From a bacterium (GTDB lineage Bacteria; SZUA-79; Acidulodesulfobacterales; Acidulodesulfobacteraceae), in the NCBI GenBank assembly GCA_021821565.1, contig JAKACI010000003.1, positions 1-18,025 of the forward strand: a stretch of 18,025 bases of DNA, given 5' to 3'. A program made the translations under genes and the position numbers. Positions 13,252 to 18,025 of the stretch are shown here, one piece after another; the stretch's first letter is position 1, and each line of letters starts with the position of its first letter. The notes beneath the pieces were generated by a model. It had not been told where the DNA came from. It made no database searches and saw only the letters and a list, made by a program, of their open reading frames with translations.

Positions 13252-13644
13252 CTAATTATAAATTTTAACCTCTGAGATTAGCTTAAAATGTTTATCAAGA
13301 GTGAAAACAGCAAGATTATTTTCTATTGCTAAAGCTCCAATTAAAATATCTGAAAATGGAATAGTATAACCGTTATGTTTAAGGGATGAAGAAATATAGG
13401 CCGACTTTTGCCATGTATTAGCGTTCATTTCAATGTACGGTAAATTTAATAAAGTTCCCTGCACTTTTAATTTTTCGGCATCCGATTTAATTCCTTGTAA
13501 AATTTCAAACAGTACCACTCCGCACATTTTAACTAAATCTTTAGTGATAAGTAGTTCAAGATTATCGCTTATCGGTGAATTTTTCTTAAAAAAATCAATC
13601 CAAATGTTTGTATCTACCAATATATATTGATGTTTATTTTTCAA
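13252..13644 (-). CDS. vapC: PIN-domain ribonuclease toxin VapC
   Basis: A 130-residue PIN-domain protein. The four acidic metal ligands are visible: Asp11 (ILVDTNIWIDFF), Glu47 (VLFEILQG), Asp99 (IPFSDILIGA) and Asp117 (FTLDKHF). VapC toxins cut specific tRNAs or rRNA and are held in check by VapB. The gene lies 15 bp after the VapB stop, with GAGG in the gap as ribosome-binding site. Its own stop (TAG, 13254-13252) lies about 16 bp from the IscB element, so that element inserted immediately downstream without breaking the gene. It looks intact. Confidence 0.92.
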   Translation of the reverse strand: MKNKHQYILVDTNIWIDFFKKNSPISDNLELLITKDLVKMCGVVLFEILQGIKSDAEKLKVQGTLLNLPYIEMNANTWQKSAYISSSLKHNGYTIPFSDILIGALAIENNLAVFTLDKHFKLISEVKIYN

Positions 13645-13659
13645 AAAATTTTCCTCTAT

Positions 13660-13875
13660 CTATCTGTTAAATTGAGAATTTAATTCCAGTTCTTCTTCTT
13701 TTTCCCAATCATAATCTATATTAATTTTGCCTTTTAAAGAAAGAAGTTCAAGCTTTTGCTTTTGTTTAATATATTCCTGCATAGTTTTAACAATAGCTTT
13801 TGTTTTTGATTTTTCTCCGGAAATTTTTTGCACTTCATTAATTAAATCATCAGGTATGTTTAATGTCGTACGCAT
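13660..13875 (-). CDS. vapB: VapB-type antitoxin
   Basis: A 71-residue protein starting MRTTLNIPDDLINEVQKISG, the ribbon-helix-helix DNA-binding head of VapB (PF09957-like). It has the SKTKAIVKTMQEYI helix and an acidic tail (DYDWEKEEELE) that would wrap around VapC. I chose ATG 13875 because AAAGGAG stands 8 bp upstream and the family N-terminus begins exactly there. A longer frame extends to 14064 but runs back through the promoter. The vapB-vapC order is standard. VapBC complexes normally repress their own promoter, which fits the inverted repeat in the promoter at 13919-13936. Confidence 0.88.
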   Translation of the reverse strand: MRTTLNIPDDLINEVQKISGEKSKTKAIVKTMQEYIKQKQKLELLSLKGKINIDYDWEKEEELELNSQFNR

Positions 13876-13914
13876 ATTAATTTCTCCTTTATACGCATTT
13901 ACTTGTATGTTATT

Positions 13915-13943
13915 ATTGTATGCATATAATAGCATATTGTCAA
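13915..13943 (-). promoter_or_regulatory. vapBC promoter with embedded operator
   Basis: On the minus strand TTGACA (13943-13938), a 17-bp spacer, then TACAAT (13920-13915): a near-consensus sigma70 promoter. The inverted repeat TATGC-8bp-GCATA (13919-13936) lies inside the spacer and is the likely VapBC binding site for autoregulation. Transcription would start about 33 bp before vapB. Confidence 0.75.
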
Positions 13944-14120
13944 GTATTAATTTTATTATATAATTGTCTAAATAAAACGGAATAAAAAGCACAGTAATAT
14001 TATTAACATTTATTTGAGATTTTAAATTTAAATTTACTAAAAAAGCTTTTTGCGGAGAATGCATGTCTATAAAACTTCTATAAGAAATATCTTTTTCTAA
14101 ATAGCTGTGAAAAATATCAT

Positions 14121-14146
14121 TGATAATTGATAATTAGGTGTTATCA
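14121..14146. promoter_or_regulatory. GATAAT repeats, possible Fur-like site
   Basis: GATAAT-T-GATAAT (14122-14134) followed by TTATCA (14141-14146) resembles the hexamer arrays bound by Fur-type regulators. It stands about 30 bp upstream of the promoter for the small exported protein. In AT-rich DNA such hexamers arise easily, so this is a weak call. Confidence 0.25.
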
Positions 14147-14173
14147 TAGTTAATGACATTATATAAAAATAGA

Positions 14174-14202
14174 TTGACATTACCTATTATAAGTGGTATT
14201 CT
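14174..14202 (+). promoter_or_regulatory. Sigma70-type promoter of the small exported protein
   Basis: TTGACA (14174-14179), 17-bp spacer, TATTCT (14197-14202). The start of transcription near 14209 rules out the upstream GTG 14193 as start codon and favours ATG 14232. Confidence 0.6.
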
Positions 14203-14231
14203 CTCGCTATAATGTATATGTATATAAAAAA

Positions 14232-14654
14232 ATGAATAAATGTTTTTTGAATAAAAAATATAGGGTTTTTCTATTTTTTCCTCTTGCCGCTGTTGCGATT
14301 TTTTATCTAATCGGAGCTACCGAAATAAGCTATATGTTTAATGCTCCAATGATAATGACCCCAATGCAAGTCGGAATGTCTATGCAGATGGGGCAGACAA
14401 TAGGAAAGCCTGTAAAAGAGATGGAAAAAGCAGATTTCTTGCTATTTCCATCAAAAATCAATCCACGGCATTCCAATAAGTTAAATTTGCAATCTGACGT
14501 AACTTGTGTAGAATGTCAGAATTTACCTACCGCTTATTACCTTGCGTCATTTGATTATAGTAGTTTTATTAAAACAATCTCATTTACAGGAAAGATATAC
14601 AGTAAACATTTTTCTTCCGATATACCTCATCCCCCTCAAAACCGCCTTATTTAG
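14232..14654 (+). CDS. Small exported or membrane-anchored protein, unknown function
   Basis: A 140-residue protein. ATG 14232 is chosen because the frame's earlier GTG (14193) lies within the promoter; no clear ribosome-binding site is seen. The N-terminus MNKCFLNKKYRVFLFFPLAA leads into one hydrophobic segment (about residues 10-30), so the rest is outside the cytoplasm. There follow a Met-rich stretch (MIMTPMQVGMSMQMGQ, about 40-55), a CVEC pair near residue 92, and a C-terminus ending HPPQNRLI. Methionine-rich plus CxxC composition is reminiscent of periplasmic metal-handling proteins. I do not recognise a family, and the metal idea is speculation. It stands alone between vapBC and the ccs genes. 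Confidence 0.55.
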   Translation: MNKCFLNKKYRVFLFFPLAAVAIFYLIGATEISYMFNAPMIMTPMQVGMSMQMGQTIGKPVKEMEKADFLLFPSKINPRHSNKLNLQSDVTCVECQNLPTAYYLASFDYSSFIKTISFTGKIYSKHFSSDIPHPPQNRLI

Positions 14655-14997
14655 TTAATAGCCAATCTTAGTCTTGCACGCAGTAAACATGGTTTATTAA
14701 TTAATAACAATGATGTTTATTAGTAACTTTGGTTTATTAGTGACTTTAATAAATACGCCATAATTTTATCTAATTACGCCATTCTTTTATGTCTTAAGTT
14801 TAAGATATGGGTTTAAGTTATATGACCGTGTATTATTATAATACATACGTATGACGGTTGTTGGCATTTGTATCAGTATCCTAAATTGATTAGAATAAAA
14901 TAAGAGGCAAAATTTTAAGTTAATTAGAGAGAGTTAGACCGGTTGTGGGACACGCAAATCAAAAATTAACGTAATTATATAAAAAAGGGGATTATTT
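14655..14997. other. Intergenic stretch without a recognisable gene
   Basis: AT-rich DNA with repeated GTTTATTA-like words (14695-14745), two TTACGCCAT-like words (about 14756-14785) and a TCTTAA-GT-TTAAGA inverted repeat near 14792-14805. A TATAAT at about 14837 has no good -35. I see no RNA gene that I can support. Confidence 0.4.
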
Positions 14998-15081
14998 ATG
15001 AATGCAAAATATTTACATAACAAGAAATTGGATAAAGGTTTTTTAAACTACGAGTTTAATAAAATTAATAAATCTAAATAA
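14998..15081 (+). CDS. Possible 27-residue small protein
   Basis: ATG 14998 preceded by AAAAAAGGGG at a 7-bp spacing opens 27 codons to TAA 15079-15081. The peptide begins MNAKYLHNKKLDKGFLNYEF and is very rich in Lys and Asn. The ribosome-binding site is among the better ones in this window, which is the main reason to list it. No family is recognisable, and the composition is what chance would give in this DNA. Confidence 0.3.
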   Translation: MNAKYLHNKKLDKGFLNYEFNKINKSK

Positions 15082-15250
15082 CAATCCACATATTTACCCT
15101 ATATTTATTATTTTTTAATTAATTATTTTCTTAATTATTAGACGTGCAGCGATTAAGCGATTATAGGTTTAAATTTCATTAATAAATAAAAAAATTTATT
15201 TTTCCGCTTATAATGCAGCTCAATCTAATAACTAACAATTGAGGTAAGAC

Positions 15251-16666
15251 ATGAAACTTATAATCATTATTTTATCAAAACTAAAAAAGTTTTTTTCTTC
15301 TGTAAAATTAGCTATGGTTTTATTTATTTTAATTTCAATAGTATCCGTAATCGGCACTATAATAGACCAGGGCGATCCTTTAGCGGTATATAAAACAGTA
15401 TATGGCGCTACAGTTTTTAAAATACTTTACCGGCTTGGTTTTTTAAATGTTTATCATTCATGGTATTTTATAGCTCTATGCGGGCTATTTGCAGTCAATT
15501 TAATTGTATGCTCCGTAGAAAGATTACCTAAAACTCTTAAAATTATTTTTGACCCAGATCCGTCATTTCCAAATATTTCTTTAAACGGCGCTAAAGAAAA
15601 TAAATCTAAGAAAACAAAATATTATAATTTTAATTCTTCAAAAAACCAGAATGAAGTATTGTTTAAAGCAAAAAACATATTTTCAAAAAAATTCGGCAAA
15701 CCTGAGGAAAAATCAGACGGTAAACAATTTGAACTGTATTTCTCTAAAAACGGAATATTCCGTTTATCGCCCTATGCGGTTCACTTAGGAATAATCGTTA
15801 TAATAGTCGGCGTAATTTTAAATATTGCTTACGGCTTTAGATCTTATGTAAATATTAATGAAGGGCTGTCAACACACTATTCATATCTACTGAGCGATAA
15901 AAACAGAAACGGAAAGCCCGTTAGATTGCCGTTTAAAATAAAACTTGATAGATATACGACAAAATATTATAAAGATGGAATGCCTGAGGCTTACATCAGC
16001 AAAATAAGTATAATCAAAAAGCATAAAATAATACTTACGAAATCTATACGGGTAAATCACCCTCTTACGTATGACGGACTCACTATGTATCAGGTAAGCT
16101 ACGGACACTATTTGCCTTCAGCCGCCAGATTGCTTTTGATAAATTTAAAAGATACTCATTACAAAAAGCATGCGGTATTTGCCGAACCGGGAATATTGTA
16201 TAATACGGGAATAAATAGTTTAGAATTTAAATTTAATCCGTTAAAAAACCCTGGCGCAAATGAAATCCCTTTTTATATATCTTTATATAAAAACAAAAAA
16301 CACTTTAAAAACATTAGTTTTTTCGAGCATCAGGGCATAACGGGGGCGCATAAATTGCCTTTAATATTTGCGGTATATAAAAAAAGACTTGCTTTTATAT
16401 TCGCAGGAGTAAAAGTATATCATTACAGCGGTTTAGAAATAGCTAACAATGCATATACATGGATTATCTGGACAGGCTCTATAATAATGATTATTTCATT
16501 ATTTTTTTCTTTTTATTTTAACTATAAAACAATACGAATGAAAATTTACCCTGCAGAAAATAGAGAAGGAAGTATAGTGGAAATTTTAGCGGGTTCCCAT
16601 AAAAAATTAATTTCATATTACGATAAAATTGACAAAACAATAACCGAATTTAAAAACGATATTTAA
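15251..16666 (+). CDS. resB: ResB-like System II cytochrome c biogenesis protein
   Basis: A 471-residue membrane protein of the ResB/Ccs1 family (also called CcsB in some schemes). Membrane segments: about 20-38 (KLAMVLFILISIVSVIGTIID), 71-89 (WYFIALCGLFAVNLIVCS), 174-194 (YAVHLGIIVIIVGVILNIA) and one near the C-terminus (WIIWTGSIIMIISLFFSFYF). A large periplasmic domain lies between the third and fourth. His178 in YAVHLG is the conserved histidine thought to contact heme; His69 lies at the start of the second segment. With CcsA it forms the synthetase that moves heme across the membrane and attaches it to CxxCH apocytochromes. GAGG lies 8 bp before ATG 15251. A weak TATAAT occurs at 15209-15214. 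CcsA follows 23 bp downstream. Confidence 0.93.
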   Translation: MKLIIIILSKLKKFFSSVKLAMVLFILISIVSVIGTIIDQGDPLAVYKTVYGATVFKILYRLGFLNVYHSWYFIALCGLFAVNLIVCSVERLPKTLKIIFDPDPSFPNISLNGAKENKSKKTKYYNFNSSKNQNEVLFKAKNIFSKKFGKPEEKSDGKQFELYFSKNGIFRLSPYAVHLGIIVIIVGVILNIAYGFRSYVNINEGLSTHYSYLLSDKNRNGKPVRLPFKIKLDRYTTKYYKDGMPEAYISKISIIKKHKIILTKSIRVNHPLTYDGLTMYQVSYGHYLPSAARLLLINLKDTHYKKHAVFAEPGILYNTGINSLEFKFNPLKNPGANEIPFYISLYKNKKHFKNISFFEHQGITGAHKLPLIFAVYKKRLAFIFAGVKVYHYSGLEIANNAYTWIIWTGSIIMIISLFFSFYFNYKTIRMKIYPAENREGSIVEILAGSHKKLISYYDKIDKTITEFKNDI

Positions 16667-16689
16667 GTTTATTTATAAGGAGATTTAAA

Positions 16690-17586
16690 ATGGTTCATGC
16701 AAATATTTCAAGTTTAGACGGTTCTCTGTACTTTGCTATTTCATTTTTTTTAACTCTTTTATCTTTTGCAGGTTATCTAATTTATGTATTAAGCGGCAAA
16801 AAAACATTTGCAAAAATATCGTTAGCCGTCTTAATACTGACTGTAGCTCTCCAAACTTTTGCCTTTGCCATAAGATGGCTCTATTCTTATAAAATCGGCA
16901 TAGATATGCCTCCTTTAGTGGATCTTTATGATTCCCTCGTATTTTTTTCATACGTCATTATCTTAGGTTTTATTGTGTTAAGGATTTTTTACGACGTTGA
17001 TGCATTGGGTTTGATTATAACATTCATTGCAGGCGCCTCTTTAATGTTTGCAACTTTTTCACCGCTTGCTTCCAGCATAATTGAGCCCGGACTTCCGGCT
17101 TTAAAGAGTTACTGGCTGCTTTATCATATTATAGCGCTTTTTCTTGCTTACGGTGCTTTTGCGGCTTCTTGCGGATTAGGTGTGCTTTTCCTGATAAAAT
17201 TTAATAAAGAAAATAATCCTCAAAAAAGAGAAAACAGATTTTTAAAACTTATTCCTTCAAGTAATATTTTAGACGACGCTATTTATCAAGTCATTATTTT
17301 TGGATTTCTTTTTGATACCATAGGAAATGTTATAGGCGCAGCATGGGCTGACAATGCGTGGGGGGGCTACTGGAGTTGGGACCCTAAAGAAACATGGGCT
17401 TTAATAACATGGCTTATCTATGCTCTTTTTCTCCATGCAAAAATTACAAAAGGCTGGACTGAAAAAAGAATGGCGTGGATAGCCGTTATAGGATTTCTCG
17501 TTCTGGTTTTTGCTTATTTAGGAGTTGACATACTTTTGCCGGGTCTTCATTCCTATGCATCGCCCGGAGCAACTCCTATAATATAA
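16690..17586 (+). CDS. ccsA: CcsA/ResC cytochrome c biogenesis protein with WWD domain
   Basis: A 298-residue protein with about eight membrane segments. The heme-binding tryptophan-rich signature is WGGYWSWDPKETW (residues 224-236). Conserved His146 (LLYHIIALFLAYGA), His249 (FLHAKI) and His287 (LHSYA) flank it as external and membrane heme ligands. This is the heme-handling half of the System II synthetase; some annotation schemes (TIGR03144) name this protein CcsB. AAGGAG stands 8 bp before ATG 16690. The 23-bp gap to resB indicates a single operon. The protein is of normal length and looks intact. In many relatives the two genes are fused; here they are separate. Confidence 0.95.
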   Translation: MVHANISSLDGSLYFAISFFLTLLSFAGYLIYVLSGKKTFAKISLAVLILTVALQTFAFAIRWLYSYKIGIDMPPLVDLYDSLVFFSYVIILGFIVLRIFYDVDALGLIITFIAGASLMFATFSPLASSIIEPGLPALKSYWLLYHIIALFLAYGAFAASCGLGVLFLIKFNKENNPQKRENRFLKLIPSSNILDDAIYQVIIFGFLFDTIGNVIGAAWADNAWGGYWSWDPKETWALITWLIYALFLHAKITKGWTEKRMAWIAVIGFLVLVFAYLGVDILLPGLHSYASPGATPII

Positions 17587-17633
17587 TATGATAGATTTCA
17601 TGTAACACGGAGGATATCATAAATTTTATTTAT

Positions 17634-17818
17634 TTATTTAAGCGATTTGAGGTATTTTGAAATGGCTATAACCTGTGATTTAGGCATATGTTCATAATGC
17701 AGCATTATTGCCGTATAAGTTTTACCGTTGATTGCAACTTGGGAGTCCCGTTTAAAATGCGCCGACGGATAGACTATCTACGTTGCAATCCATGATAAAC
17801 GTGAGCGGATATAAGTTT
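17634..17818 (-). pseudogene. Decayed C-terminal fragment of a cytochrome-c-like protein
   Basis: Read on the minus strand, 17777-17634 encodes about 47 residues ending AINGKTYTAIMLHYEHMPKS then QVIAISKYLKSLK and TAA (17636-17634). The pattern G-K-x-Y-x-x-x-M followed by a helix with I-x-x-Y-L matches the end of class I cytochrome c domains, where the Met is the heme ligand. The frame is closed upstream by a TAG at 17780-17778. In a neighbouring frame just upstream (to about 17818) the reading AHVYHGLQR continues the same type of motif, as expected after a frameshift. No CxxCH survives. It lies antiparallel to and directly after the cytochrome c maturation genes. The resemblance is from pattern only. 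Confidence 0.35.
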
Positions 17819-17925
17819 ACAAACTTAATTCAGCATAATAGATTAATCTTTAAATAATTAAATACTACTTTAGTTATATCAAAAATTTGTTTCAAAAATT
17901 GGAACAACAATAGGAGTTTAAAGCT

Positions 17926-18025
17926 ATGAATGATTATAAATCAAATTTAAAGTTTATTATAGATTTATTCACGGTTTTTCTGATGACGTTTTTAATATTT
18001 ATCGTTTTTTTTCCAATCGTATGCC
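17926..18025 (+). CDS. Start of a membrane protein, partial
   Basis: ATG 17926 with TAGGAG 9 bp upstream opens a frame that runs off the right edge after 33 codons. After a short polar start (MNDYKSNLKFIIDLF) it is strongly hydrophobic (TVFLMTFLIFIVFFPIV), so the N-terminus is a membrane segment or signal anchor. Position after resB-ccsA suggests a respiratory or cytochrome-related protein, but the family cannot be told from this much. Confidence 0.6.
   Translation, partial: MNDYKSNLKFIIDLFTVFLMTFLIFIVFFPIVC

Noticed and set aside
13876..14064. N-terminal extension of vapB back to 14064
   Set aside because: It runs through the near-consensus vapBC promoter; ATG 13875 has AAAGGAG and matches the family start.
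14193..14231. GTG 14193 as start of the small exported protein
   Set aside because: It lies inside the promoter spacer, upstream of the predicted transcription start.
1..18025. CRISPR arrays, tRNA or rRNA genes
   Set aside because: No regularly spaced repeats with unique spacers and no tRNA or rRNA sequence signatures were seen.

Overview
The window is very AT-rich (G+C estimated by eye at about 30%) and comes from a Gram-negative bacterium: it encodes a TonB-dependent outer-membrane receptor, a secreted beta-propeller phosphoesterase and the two membrane proteins of System II (Ccs/Res) cytochrome c maturation. Composition and gene set would suit a low-GC deltaproteobacterial-type lineage, for example an acidophilic sulfate or iron reducer such as Acidulodesulfobacterales. 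That placement is a guess; the sequence alone does not prove it.

Layout. 1-93 is the start of a ribbon-helix-helix gene (minus). 335-882 is a graveyard: remnants of a DUF6922-like/AbiEii pair fused to a near-identical copy of the tail of the phosphoesterase gene that lies 10 kb downstream. 1092-1849 is an MNT-HEPN toxin-antitoxin pair. 2065-5033 is the TonB receptor with its promoter and long leader. 5084-5582 holds IS200/IS605-like fold-back remnants. 5591-6614 is an intact DUF6922-like/AbiEii pair. 6688-6843 and 11277-11432 are two nearly identical 156-bp MITEs in opposite orientation. They bracket a second MNT-HEPN pair (6997-7688, minus) and the large phosphoesterase (8127-11240). 11760-13236 is an IscB (IS200/IS605-group) element with its omega RNA, inserted against the 3' end of a vapBC pair (13252-13875). 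14232-14654 is a small exported protein. 15251-17586 is resB-ccsA. 17634-17818 is a decayed cytochrome-c-like fragment, and a membrane protein begins at 17926.

How it may work together. The clearest new signal is regulatory. The TonB receptor and the phosphoesterase lie 5 kb apart, separated by mobile and toxin-antitoxin DNA. Both promoters nevertheless carry in-phase 11-bp direct repeats of a CTGTAAT/TTGTAAT heptamer that end exactly 10 bp before a -10 box, which is the architecture of PhoB Pho boxes. I infer a phosphate-starvation pair: a secreted phosphoesterase releasing phosphate or processing a phosphorylated ligand, and a receptor importing a related compound. The receptor gene also carries a run of 10 G at its start. 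Loss of one G would join it to the upstream ATG 2471, so it may be phase variable, or it may contain a homopolymer error or a true frameshift.

Around these genes the DNA is rich in addiction modules (two MNT-HEPN, one AbiEii, one vapBC) and in short mobile elements, as in an accessory island. From 15251 onward it looks like conserved housekeeping sequence.
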